Assembly (NCBI GenBank): GCA_028622995.1
Contig: JAJQJQ010000019.1
Location: 1,054,001-1,118,000 of the forward strand
From: Panagrolaimus kolymaensis
Taxonomy: Eukaryota > Nematoda > Chromadorea > Rhabditida > Panagrolaimidae
Direction: 5' to 3'
Length of the DNA stretch: 64,000 bases
Shown here: one piece after another, positions 12,001 through 23,731 of the stretch
Position numbering within the stretch: position 1 is the first letter of the stretch
Layout of the letters: every line of letters starts with the position of its first letter
Translations under genes and position numbers: made by a program
The notes under the pieces: generated by a model
Told to the model about the DNA's origin: nothing
The model's database searches: none
Seen by the model: the letters and a program-made list of their open reading frames with translations, nothing else

Positions 12001-15000
12001 TTTACAAGAATAAAGTCAAAAATAAAGTCGCTCTATTATTTTCGGTTCAAAACGACGACTTTCAGTTTTAATATATTTGATTAAACTCTTCTAGAGTAAA
12101 TTGAAAATAAAATGAAATGGATTTTTTGCTGACAAATTAGACGCTAGCACAGTTTAAAATTATGAATATTTATTATTTAAACCTAATACAAATATTACGC
12201 CAGTTTTATAATTTTAAATTTATTGGTTTACTTTTTTTTAAGTGAAACAAATTATTCAAAACTTCAGTTTTTAAAAAAATGGCAAAAAACATAATTGATA
12301 AAAGTTTCTAGCCTATGTACTGCCATCGAAAGGATGGACTCTCTCAGTTTAATATTAATTAATATCATTCATTTGTTTCAAAAATTTGAGCATTTCCAAG
12401 TTTAAATTCACTCATTTTTATGGTTGACAGTTAATAAAAATATATGAATAAACTTACTTCACAAAGTTTATCTTCGAATGCAACAATGAAAGAATAAAAT
12501 GCATCTTCTTTCAGTTGGGAAAAGCATGAATCTTCACTGGAATATAAATTTTCCAAACATTTTCGATATCTTGAAGATTCTTTGCAAAATGAATTCATAT
12601 TCTTTGTCTGCAATAAAATATTTTAATCAAATTTGTGGGCTTCAACAACTCAGTTTTTTATATCAAATTTCAGTAATTGTTTTTGATAAAATTTTTAGTT
12701 ATAAAAAACAATCAACAGTTTTCATGTATAAATAAAAACCCTTTGAATATCCTTTGACAGTGAGTTTAAAATTAAAAAAAGAAAGAGGAAATTCAAAAAA
12801 AATTTATGACTCGTATCAACCAGTTTAAATAAAAAATTATTCCTAATATTTTTCATCGACATCAGTTTTAAAATAATATTTTTAGATATTGAAAAAAAAT
12901 TTATTATTTTATTTATTCAGTTTTTATGAAATCGCATTATAAAATAATAGAAAGAAATGTTCTAAAAATTAATTACTAGTGATGCCGAAAATGTTAATGT
13001 GTAAATTATTACAGTTAAATTATTTTAGAAAAATAAATCCCAAAAAAAGAAGAAAAAAGTTTCATTAACCTCGACCCAACAACAGTTTCTGTTGCAGTTT
13101 AAAAAAAATAAAATAAAAAATAAATAAGTTAGGAAAAAAACGATGAAGTCGTTTTCGACAGTTATGAAAAAAATATTTAAAAAAAGAAATAGTGTTTATT
13201 AACATTAGTTTTGAAAAGTTCCTAGGCTCATTTGGATTTGGGACTTTTATTTATAAAAATAATGATTTTATAATTTAAAAGTTGGTTTTATTTTCTAAAA
13301 AAAATCTATTTGAAACACAGTTTTAAAGATAAAATAAATTAAATAACGAATTCAGTTTTGAATTAAATAATGTGTAGGCATTATGAAACCCAAATTAAAA
13401 ACTTTTACTCAGTTTTATTATCAAAAAACCGACAATTTTTGAAGACAGTTTTTAATTAAAAAAAGAATAATAATAAAAGGTAAATAGAAATTTAAAAATT
13501 CTAAAAATCTAATTTTTGTTGATCCCGACCTACTTCAGAGATCTCAGTTAAAAAATATATAAAACATTAAAACTCACTGTAAATTTAGTTAATATAAATT
13601 CTTCTGCTGCTGGATTCAAAGCTTGTTTTACTGATCGACTACTAAGCAGCGGGAAACACAATAAACTTGCTTGCCTCACAATTGATGGAGGGCAATGCTG
13701 CTTTATGGATGGAAAAGAAATCGGCCGACTTCGACGATTTTTTGTTTTTCGACCTTTTTTCTTTCTTTTTGATTTTGTTTCGATCGTCGAAGTTAAAGTT
13801 GAAGGTCGTGAATTTATTTGAGTCAGCGAAAAGCCAGGCTGGTGGATTACAGTTTTCACGAATGATCCATCATTTCCGCTATCACCAGAAATTTCATGAA
13901 AATTACTGCATTCATCCATATTTGCTTTGATTGTCGTGACTATGTTTGTCACATACGAAAGAGTATTTCGGCCACATGAAAGCAATTCGGATTTGGTACA
14001 TGCTGAAAACATTCAGAGCCAGTTTTAATGATTACCAATGTTCATATTTATTTTTGGACAGTTAAAATTTATATAAAATAATTAAAAATATACAAATAAA
14101 AGCCGCATCAAATTTCCCTTCACAGTTTTATTATTTCAAAAGATTTAAAAAAATTTCAGTTTTAAAAAATAGCAATCTTTTCAAAAAAAGAATGAATTAA
14201 AAAAAAGCAGTTTAATTTTTATTATCAAATATTGAATTCATAAGCTTTTATGTAATTAAAGAATTGAATCCAAAAATGGAAAGCTTATATTCTCCGACGC
14301 ATATTACAAATTGCAGTTTTTAAATCAAATCTTAAAAATAAAATTACAGTTTGATAAAAAAATTAGAAAAATAATAATAAAAGGATTTACCAAATCCTTT
14401 ATTAGTTTTCAGTGAAAAAAAAAATGTTTTGTACGATAATTTTCAACTCTTTTTTAAATATTTTACAAAAAATTAATTTTTTCATATCTTTGCGGTTCCC
14501 AGTTTTTTATTTGGAAAGCTTAAAAAAAATTTTAAGCCATCATCCTCGTGAAGCAGTTTTTATAAATTAATTAATTAAAATATTAAAACCAAGAACAGTT
14601 GGGTTTTAAAAATAATTTTTAAAATTTACTTCGTTCCAGTTTTATTTTTACCAAAAAATGGTTTTTTAATTACAGTGAATTTAAATGTGAAGTTCTTAAC
14701 TTTTGCTACTTAATGAAAAAATAATAATATAAATTTCTTCTTCCGTCACTATTAATATTATCCAGTTTTATAATTTTTTTTATTACTAACAAAGAAACAT
14801 AGTAGCGTGTTACATCGCTTGTCCAGAAATTTTAAACTTTGACCAGGCAAAACTAAAATTTTTTGAATTGGTGTGCCGCTGGAATTTTTTGGTTCAACTT
14901 TTTTTTATTATAACCCTATTGAATGAATGATATAAGCCAAATTTCTTATGGGGCTTAACATGCAAATACATTCTCTTGTAAATACAATATATTCTCCTGA

Positions 15001-18000
15001 CAGTTTTTAAATTTAAATTCCACATAATCAGTCCTTTTTCTTTTCCAATTCTACCGTCAAATATCATTGGAATCAGTTTTGCTTAAAATTTTCCATTATA
15101 TTTAACCCAGTAATTTTTTTAGAATTTTACCGTCGAATATTACCGGGAACAGTTTTGTTTTTAAATCTTTTAATTAGTTTCGAATTTTTATTATGCAGTT
15201 TTAAAATTAAATCCAAAAAATAAACTTACATAAAGTTTGATCCAATGCCGCGCAAATATTTCCATTATTATCCTCCAATGATTTTCTCATTTCATCTTCA
15301 CATTCTTTTACCTAAAATTCATATTTCCTGCAAATCAGTTTAAACCATTATAATTTATTTTTACCTTTGGGCTTTCCGCTAATGCTTCAATGCAAGGTTC
15401 ATTTTCATGGGCCATAGCATCTCGAACATTGTGTTGGCAAACAAAATTCAACAATTGCTCTTTCACTGCCAATTTTGTATTGAGACAGCCAGCATTTTTA
15501 GTTATTAATCCAATGCAAGTTTTATATTCTTCATATTTGGAACAAGCATAATTGAATTCTCGAATTATTGAAGCTTAAAAAATTTTATTTTATGGTTTCT
15601 TAGAAGAAAATTCGACTTTTGCAGTTTTGATTCAAAAAAAAATACAAATTGGCACAGTTTTATTTCACTAAAAAAATTTTAATTTGATTTTTTATTATTC
15701 GTATATAATTTTAAAAAAAAGCTACAAAAGCTCACAGTTTGAAATCTAAATAATTTTTAAAATTGGAATAAGTAAATCAAGCATTTACATTTTCACCGCC
15801 GACCGATTTTTTTACCAGTTTATTGTAAAAATAAGATAAAAATAAGGAAACTCACCAGCTCCAACAAACATTCGTTTGGAGTTTGATATCCTTCGAGCTA
15901 TGTCAACTTCGGTTAAAAATTTTTGACATTCTTTCAATGCACGTTTTTCTTCTTCTTCACAATCTGGAAAATCAAGTACTTACAATATAATTCAGTTAAA
16001 AAAAATAAATAAAAAATTAGGAGTTCCATATAAATAAATCAGTGGAAATAAAAGTGCGTTTTATGGAATAAAGAAAAGGTAAAAGATTAAACTGAAGATG
16101 ACAGTTTTAATGGAGAATAAATCAAATAATTTTTTTATTGATACATAAATTAAACTAAAAATGGGCTTTCTCATTGCCTTTTAGTTGATAACAGTTATTT
16201 TTTAATTTATAAAAAATTGTATTTTTTTGACATTTATTTCAAACAAATCTTTGAATAATGTAAAAAAAAACAGTTAGACAAGCAGTTTTCATATTCTTTG
16301 TTTTTGTTTTTACCATATTTCATGGCAATCCACTAAAAAGCTTTTGAAACCTATTTTTAAATAAAGTTTCCAGTTTTAATTTTTTAGAGAAAAAAGCTGC
16401 TTTAATACGAAAAAAATGATTCCTTCATTTTTACTAGCATGAAGTTCTATGGCGCAGTTTTTTAATTTCCTTTTTAAAGGGTTCGTAAAAAATTAAAACA
16501 TAGATAAACTAAAACAATAAAAATTGATAAGTTTATCAACGTTGATTTTTTTTTAAATCTTTAATTACACTATTCTCGAGCCATAGTTTGTGATCGTCGT
16601 AAGTTTTAAAATTATTAAAAAATAATTCCTCTTTTCGGAATTCATTGATTGAAAAAAAAATCAAAAAAAAAAACCTCAAATCAGTTATTATGTCTGTTAT
16701 TTATGATAGTGAGTGCCAAAAATTATTTATACAAAAAAACTTAAAAAAACAGTGAAAAAAAATTGGGTGAAAAATTAGAGGTGCAAAATACAAGAACCAA
16801 AAAAACCAAAATATTAAAGTAAATTATAATTAAAAAAAGAAAAGTCGTGAAGGCATCATTATTTCACTGTCACCAGTTTCATCCAAATTCTCACCATCAA
16901 TTTGAACGTGTAAAGCCCCAGCGGAAACGGGAATTTCATCAGCCATTCGTTTTTCGCCTCCACAACATTTCGCAAAATGTTTATTAACTTGAACGCATTT
17001 TTGACTTTTGTTGCCACAAATTAAATCATCACAAGTTTCACCAAAAGTGGCTTGGAAATAATCCTCAAATATTCCATCGGCTTTAGTTCCATCAGGGCAA
17101 GTGTCACTGAAGCCTGATTCCACTGCCTCTAAAAAAAGGGGTTTAAAAATACAGTTAAAAAATAACGAGGGTGTTCAAATGAAATCTTTCGAAACGCAGT
17201 TTATAAAATTAAAAATTATTATGATCCGACGATAACTAAAAGTTTGACAGTTTAAATTATAAAAAAAATGGGAAAGTTTCATTTAAAAAATTGCTCATGG
17301 TCAGTTTCTTTTTTTGATTTCATAATTATTATTCCAAAGCTTACAAAAGTTGTGTATTAAAAAATAAAAATTAAGTTTTTTTTTGCAAAAATTTTAGTTT
17401 AAAATATGTAATTATTTTCCTGTGAATACAGTTTTAAATTTGAAATTTTATAAATTTTATTTAGATTTTTCCTTGATCAAAAAAATATTGGACAGTTTTA
17501 AATTTAAAAAATTCAAGAAATCTCCTCTTTTATAAAATTCTGAACATTTTTTTTACTTTATTTCTACCATTATTTTTCACGCTTACAAAAGTTGGGTATT
17601 AAAAAAAGGCTTAACTTTCCAGTTTGAAACAATTCAGTTATAAAAAATGTTAACTAATTTTCGGTGTAACGCAGTTTGAACTTTTAAAAATAGCTCTTTA
17701 GATTTTTTTCTAAATTCAATAATTATTTAACAGCTAGCTGTTAGGTTTAAAAAAAATTCGGAAATGTTTATTTTGCTAACGATCAGGGTGGCAGTTTTAT
17801 TTTATTCTATCGTTAACTTTTAAAATTTCAAAGAAGTTAGGGATTATTAAAAAAAGTATGCCAAACAGTTTCGAAAAAGATTGCATTTTTTAAAATTAAT
17901 TCTCAATCAATTCACAATATTTGACAGTTTATTACTTTTTTTATATTTAACAAAAAATTTAATATCTCCAAAAACTTTTAAATGCAGTTTTATTTTCCAT

Positions 18001-19612
18001 GGAAAAAAGCCTGCCTTTGATAAAGGGATAGATAAAAAAGAAATAACGAACCTATTTCATCTTTTTTGCAACATTCTGGTCCACGCATTCCATTGGCACA
18101 TTTATATCCATCAGGGCATTTAGCTTCATCACAATTTGCTCCAGATTTTAATAATTCTTTTGAACCTGATGGTCCAGTGCAAACAGAGCCATCGGCTAAA
18201 AAATACGATGGCCATAAAGAGAACAGTTTTATTAAATTTTTAAAAAATCCAAGTAAAATTTTTGAAATAATTTTTAAAAAGCAACCGAGCCACCAATGAA
18301 AAGGGCAGTTTTTTATTCTCAAAAATTAAAGAAAAGAAATAACATAGATTTAAAAAATAGTATCCTAATCAAAAAAAAAATCTTACCAAGAGCACAAGTT
18401 GTCTCACATTCGGATCGAGTGCCAAATCGATTACCATTTCCACCTTCACCCGAATATTTAAATGCAAAACATGCACGCCATTTAGAATTATAATGAAATT
18501 TTTGGATTGAATCTAAAATGCAAAAAATGATATCCAGTTTTATGTATCAAAAAATTTGTTTTAGAAATCTCAAAAAAGTGGAAAATTTATTTGTTATTCA
18601 AAAATTTCCTTCCGTGACAATCAATAACAGTTTTTAAAACTTTTTTTTGTTGAAAATTCAATACAGTTTTTTCTTCTAAAAATATTTACCTTTCCCGCTT
18701 CCAAATTCTTTAGGCTTATCACAATCCCATTCTAAAACAGGTTGATCCTTTTCAACAAAGACCACATCTTCTTCATGTTGTGGAGTTCCTTCTGATTCAA
18801 TTCCTAAAGAATTATTTAGTATTCAATTTTATCAAAGAATGCAGTTTTTTACCAACGAAACAATCATTCAAACAATCCAACTCTGTTTCAAAATTATTTT
18901 CATTTCCTCCTTCACCAGTAAAAGTAAAGTTTTGACATTTTTGGGTGGATTCATCAAAATAGAATCTAATCGCTAAAAAAGAAAGAAAATTAAAAATAAC
19001 AAAATGGATTTTATGCAAACAGTTTAAAGTAAGATATTATCTTATGTTTCGGATTCAGTTTAGTATTATAAAAATTATTTTATTGTGGCACTTTACACTC
19101 AAGTCTACAGCATTGTAAAAGAAAATGCTGCTATTTATTCATATTGAACAGTTTATATTTTTCTCGAATTTGGGCTCAAGTAAAAAATGTGGTCCCTGTT
19201 TTTTTAACAATAAAAAATTAAATATAAATGGTATAATCATTTTTTTTTTCATAGTGAAAAATAGGTCAAAATTTAGACCAGACAAAACAGTTTAAAATTA
19301 ACTTATCTGTAATTCTTTTATTAATAGAAACAATCACGGAATAAATAAATCCAGTAAAATTTAATTTTTATTAATTTTGTTATATTTTACTTCTCAAACC
19401 CTTCTCATTTTTAATATTATTTTATTTTATCTTTACTAGTGGACTAAAAAATTTCTGAAGTTAAACTTACATTCATCTGTACCATTTCCAGCATCAAAAT
19501 CAAGTTTACACTTTTCTTCTAATTCAACTTTAGGTTCAGCTGTGACATTTTGAGATAAGATATTCGAAATAAAACAAAATAAAAATACTGTTGTTAAAAT
19601 AAAATATTTCAT
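9087..19612 (-). CDS. Mosaic secreted protein: Kunitz-Kunitz-lustrin-lustrin-DUF19/CPG4-thyroglobulin-Kunitz, 15 exons
   Basis: Exons: 19471-19612, 18853-18972, 18690-18803, 18387-18512, 18052-18195, 16895-17128, 15856-15963, 15365-15573, 15230-15311, 13578-14002, 12458-12607, 11402-11858, 10186-10377, 10044-10125, 9087-9213; 2,712 nt, 903 aa. Every junction is in frame and the module borders are mostly phase 1, the classic pattern of shuffled extracellular domains. Order: signal peptide (MKYFILTTVFLFCFISNILS), two Kunitz modules with four Cys each (about 35-84 and 115-166), two lustrin-type Cys-rich repeats (168-293), one or more DUF19/CPG4-like Cys modules (294-720) containing a basic patch (KSKRKKKGRKTKNRRSR), an acidic stretch, a thyroglobulin type-1 module with CFCVD (771-834), and a six-Cys Kunitz module. 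Likely a secreted protease-inhibitor or matrix protein; the target is unknown. The weakest link is exon 6 to exon 7, so two genes remain possible. Confidence 0.75.
16830..16894 (-). other. Alternative 3' end of the mosaic gene (donor not used)
   Basis: If the GTGAGA donor at 16893-16894 is ignored, exon 6 reads on for 21 residues to a TAA at 16830-16832. This gives a 314-aa short form with only signal peptide, two Kunitz and two lustrin modules. Both ends are plausible: splicing at the donor is phase 1 and fits exon 7 exactly. Confidence 0.45.
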
Positions 19613-22600
19613 CTAGAATTTTCAACATTTATAAAGTGAATACAGTTAAAATAAATTAAGCGAAAGTGAATCAATCAATCAATCAAGCCATAAAAGGTTT
19701 ACTCAGTTATTAAAAATGTAAGAAAAAACCACAAAAAAATATAAATGAACAGATGGCGACAGTTTTAAATTTAAAAAAAAATATAAAAATTCCAAATATT
19801 TATAAAGAAAATAAAACTCAGGGCAGTCAATATAAAATCAAAAAAAAATTTTTAAAACACAGTTTTATTTTTTCATTTTCTGTACAAAAAAACGCTTAAA
19901 AAAGTTTGTATGAAAGAAAGATCGCAGTTAAATAAAAAAAATCCATTAAAATAAAAGGGTTTGATGAACATTTGATATAACCCATTTATTTTCTTCTGTC
20001 ACAGTTTTTAAACATAAAAAATTTATTAAAAATATTCTTTCATTTGTGATTGACGAGGTTTCAACAAATTTTTAGAAGGAAAAAAATTCCTCAAAAAAAT
20101 TATTTCTGTCTGCAGTTTAATTTTAGGATTTGTAAAGGCAATGAAAAATGCAATGAGGAAGTTTGAAAGAAATAAAGTGCAAAAATATGGAACCAATTTT
20201 TACCTAATTATCGTGCATTACAGTTTTATATCATTTAACCAAAAATTTTGAATACCATAGAAAGTTTCAACTATCAAAAACATCAATTTACAATTTAAAA
20301 TTAACAAAAACGAGCTCAGTTTTAAATTTTCCATAAATAAATTTAACAAAAAAAATGAAAAAGAAAAATCCTTTATCGATGAAACAGTTTTACTATAAAA
20401 GTAAAATGAAAAAGCTATGAGTGAATAAAAAAAATAAATAAATAAGCAAATTAAAGCAAGCAGTGAAGCTTGAAACCCAAAAAAATGGATTTAAAAAATA
20501 TTATAAACCGGAAAAGTTAAACGACACAAAAAGAAAACTCAGTTAAAAAAATATTCGTATTTATGCAAATGCAGTTTTGAAAATCTTTACAAAAACAATT
20601 AAAAATTGCTATTGAAACACAAAATTTAAAAAAACGTGACATAAATATTTTAAAAAAATATATTTGCAACAATTATTACCTAAAAATAAGACATTTTCCA
20701 GAAGAGGAAAGGAAATGGAAAGGGAATGATGACGACAACAACAACCAATCATCCACTTAACTATTACTAACCACCAACAAACAACTCAACTCACTTAACT
20801 CAATCCTTAAAAAATTTCCAAAAAAAAAGAAACACCTCTGTTTTAGCAACAAAAAAAGAAAGAAAGAAAGAAAGAAAATGAAGATGACAGAATCGCTTCC
20901 ATTTTTTTCCATCAAAAATATTGTTTTTTCTTTTCTCTCCTTTAATTTGTTCGACTTCAAAAAATCATGTCAAACAAATAAAAAACATTAGAAGATGAAA
21001 AAAATAAAATTAAGGGGGAAGAAGAAGAACAACCAAGGTCATACAAATAAAATAAAATAAATACGCAATATGATTTTGATTTTGATTTTGATGACGATCA
21101 ACTTACCTTTCAGAATCATGCCCCAGCCAGCCGGTTTCTTTCTTTAGGGCGCTGGAGGCTCCTTTGCTGCCTCTGACACTTTCAAGCGTAATCAACAACT
21201 AATAACTAACTTTTATTTTTTTATTTTATTTTATGGAATCAACCGAAGTAAAAAAAAAAAGAAGAGTTGGATAGGAGGAGAAGTAAAAATTAGATGATTG
21301 CGGCGGGTTGAGCGAAAAAAAAAAATGATGCGTGGATAAAAAAAGTAAGAAGAAGAGAAGTTTTTTTAATTGCAAAAAATAAAAGAAAACGAAAAAATGA
21401 CAACAAGCCAGCCAGCCAGAAGGCATAGGAAGAAGATTAGGAGAAAAAAAATATTGAGTAGGAAGGTAAGAATCAAACAGATGAAAATAATAATTAAAAA
21501 AACATAATAAAAAAAGAAATCAAACAAGTGTGACCGTTCGTCGTCGACTGCTTTTTATTCTTCTTCCTTTCTCCAAACAACTCTTTTTTTTTCTTTCTTC
21601 TAATTTTCTTTGTTTTTTTGAATTTGTTTGATTACACTTTTTTTTGATTGTTTGTTTGATGATGAAAGATATAAAATTATGTAATAGCATGAAAAAAAAA
21701 TATGTAAAAGAATAAATTAGCATCAACAAATTGGCTAATTACATGGAAAAAAACAATAATGTAATTTTGTGAATAGAGTTATTATCCTTTATGCTTTTGT
21801 TAACAAAATATTCTGGGATTGGATAATGCATTGAAACCTTAAAACTTTTTTGTTTGATAACCTTTGAGATAATTGACTTTAAAAAGTAAAGAAAGGCCAC
21901 ATCATTCAAAAACAAAAAAAAACAAAAAATTTTATTTAAGTCAATAGCAACAATTCTCTCTGCTTCAAGGTTTTTTTCTTCTTCAAAAGCTTTGAAATGT
22001 AATAATCTCGATCTTGATTGAATATTCCTTTCTTAGACGAAAAAAAAATTAAGAGTATTCTTTTATTTACGTTTTCAATATTACAACAACAAAAAAAGCC
22101 GCAAAAACAAAATAAAATATTTACATAAAAAATCATTTTTTTCCTTGAAGTATGTTCGTCGTATATTCAGTAAATTTCCATAATATTTTAGTCTCAAACA
22201 AAAAAAATTTATGGAACAAAAATTTTAAATCTAAAATATTTTTTGCTGCTCTTTTATAAAAAAAACCAGCAAAAAAATATTGTAAAAAATCCATTGGATT
22301 TGAATGGCTTCTCTGTATCTTACAACGCAAACAGTAAAAATCTTTCGCACGCGAATTCTCCTTTTTTGATGGACTTTTGTTTTTGCTTCTTCCATTTTTT
22401 TGTTTGTTGCATCTTCTAAAATTTGATTGACAAATTTTTATTTTTTTCGCTGATCCTTCATTTTTCATTTGATAATGTTGCGTTGTTGCTTTCATACCTC
22501 TCCACTTTTTGATGTTTGCCGATAAAATTTTGAGACTTCACAAAATGCTGATCTTTGTATTTTTAACAATGACCATGAAACCGTGTAATTTTGTCATTCG

Positions 22601-23712
22601 ATTTGCAACCTTTAAATTCCTTTAAAATTTGACATATTTAAAAAAATGACTCTATTTTTTTTCTCTCTCTCTCTCATTAAAATGAATAACCACCATGCAA
22701 TAAGAAGATTGATGTTTCCTTTATTTCCTTTAATCTTTTTCAATCATGTTTTTACGCGCGTTTTTTGGCATTCGTTATTTTATTGTATGAAAATTTGTGT
22801 TAAACATGCTCTAATTTGTTATCCTTTTTTTAGCTCAAAGAAATGGCTCCCAAGAAATATGAAGTGGAAAAGATTATGGATCACAGAGGACGTGGTCGCA
22901 CATCAGAATATTTGGTCAAATGGAAAGGTATGTCAATGTTCAACTTTATTTAACCAGCTTTTTATATTCTTTATTTTTAAGGCTACTCAACTAAAGAAAA
23001 CACGTGGGAACCTGCTGCAAACTGTGTAAGTTTTTACTTTTTCTTCTGAATGACTGATTTCATATGCTTCTCTTTTAGGAATGCATTGATCTTATTGACG
23101 CCTTTAAAAACCAACGCAAAAAGCGAGTATGTTATTATTGTTACTTTAACTCTTCATCTTTCAAATGCTTTTCAGGCTTTATCATCGACTCCATTGCGCA
23201 AGCGTCCGATTCAAGCAAGAAGAGCAACTTCGTCTGTAACTCATATGGTTTGTGAATTTATTGATGTTCCACATTTACCTCTTTATTTTTAGACTCCTAC
23301 TGTTAGAAATCTCAAACTTCGTCGTGATCCATCTCATCGAAATTCATCTGAAGAGCAAGATGTTGTTGCTGAAGTTCGTTTTTTATGATTTTATTTTATC
23401 ATTATCATATGTTTGGTTTTAGAATTCTCAAGCTGTGACTTCTCCAAAGCCTCGTCGAACATCATCTCGTCTTTCAACTCCTAAAGGACAAAACTCATCA
23501 TCTGATGCTATTGAAGTTCGTTTTCGTTGATTTTATTATATCATTATCTTGTTGTTTTTAAGCATCCTCCAACTGAAACTTCTCCAAAGTCTCGTCCTGC
23601 ATCTCCTCAAACAAGAAATTCATCTTCTGATTTTGCTACTGAAGTTTGTTTGATTACTTTTGTTCCATTAATATCTTCTTTTTTTTTAGAATCCTCAAGT
23701 TGAAAATTCTCG
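17963..23712. repeat. Tandem segmental repeat, copy 1 of 3 (5,750 bp)
   Basis: The unit begins TATCTCCAAAAAC and ends AAAATTCTCG. Its left end falls inside intron 5 of the mosaic gene and is continuous with unique sequence, so the mosaic gene is whole here. Its right end cuts exon 8 of the HP1-like gene and joins directly to copy 2. Confidence 0.97.
19613..22842. promoter_or_regulatory. Divergent intergenic region, mosaic gene / HP1 gene (copy 1)
   Basis: Lies between the mosaic start (minus) and the HP1 start (plus). CAGTTT motifs fill only the mosaic-gene side, to about 20580. A less A+T-rich islet at 21107-21190 includes, on the minus strand, AAAG followed by GTAAGT, a possible non-coding 5' exon of the mosaic gene; that gene has an acceptor (TTCTAG) directly before its ATG. 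Simple repeats: (TCAA)n near 19671, (GAAA)n at 20850-20880, (TTTTGA)n at 21070-21093. Acceptor TTTTTTTAG lies just upstream of the HP1 ATG. Duplicated at 25363-28592 and 31113-34342. Confidence 0.55.
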
Positions 23713-23731
23713 TATCTCCAAAAACTTTTAA
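22843..23731 (+). CDS. HP1-like chromodomain protein, truncated copy 1 (no chromoshadow domain)
   Basis: Eight exons identical to the first part of the complete gene at 34343: 22843-22927, 22982-23025, 23079-23126, 23176-23247, 23293-23373, 23423-23515, 23563-23643, 23690-23731. The repeat junction at 23712/23713 replaces the rest of exon 8, and the frame runs into intron sequence of the mosaic gene. It reads RISKNF and stops at 23729-23731, giving about 181 aa. The chromodomain is intact, including Tyr of KKYEVEK and Trp/Tyr of VKWKGY that form the methyl-lysine cage. The chromoshadow-like C-terminus is absent. If expressed it could bind methylated histone without HP1 dimer contacts; that is inference. 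Confidence 0.75.

Larger units (their letters stand above)
5763..20580 (+). repeat. Strand-biased CAGTTT(T/A) motif array
   Basis: A short motif, consensus [ACTG]CAGTTT(T/A), recurs through intergenic DNA and introns, typically 30-105 bp apart. In the 1.2-kb intron 14003-15229 I count 14 exact CAGTTT plus about five CAGTTA/CAGTGA/CAGTAA variants, and no AAACTG. Base composition alone predicts about one per few kb. The orientation is the same beside the + strand gene at 6877 and inside the minus-strand gene 9087-19612, so it does not follow transcription. Exons contain very few copies. Copies 2 and 3 of the 5,750-bp unit repeat the right end (to about 26330 and 32080). Function unknown. Confidence 0.75.

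Noticed and set aside
11407..12084. 225-codon + strand open frame
   Set aside because: It is antisense to an acidic coding exon of the mosaic gene (11402-11858); the Ser/Phe-rich text is the complement of GAA/GAT codons.
18871..18890. Exact CTGTTTCA (worm piRNA upstream core) in the mosaic gene
   Set aside because: A single hit per repeat unit, inside a coding exon of the Kunitz module; best explained by chance. It does not show that the CAGTTT array is the same motif.
5763..20580. CAGTTT array as a CRISPR-like or simple tandem repeat
   Set aside because: The host is a eukaryote, the repeated word is only 6-8 bp, spacing is irregular (about 15-106 bp) and the segments between are not of constant length.
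20757..22495. Several 60-120-codon minus-strand frames in the divergent intergenic region
   Set aside because: Lys/Phe/Asn-rich products of A+T-rich DNA. Their perfect repetition in three copies comes from the segmental triplication, not from selection on coding.
22646..23029. 127-codon + strand frame overlapping the HP1 start (and its two copies)
   Set aside because: It reads HP1 exon 1 in the wrong frame; the chromodomain frame with spliced exons is clearly the real one.
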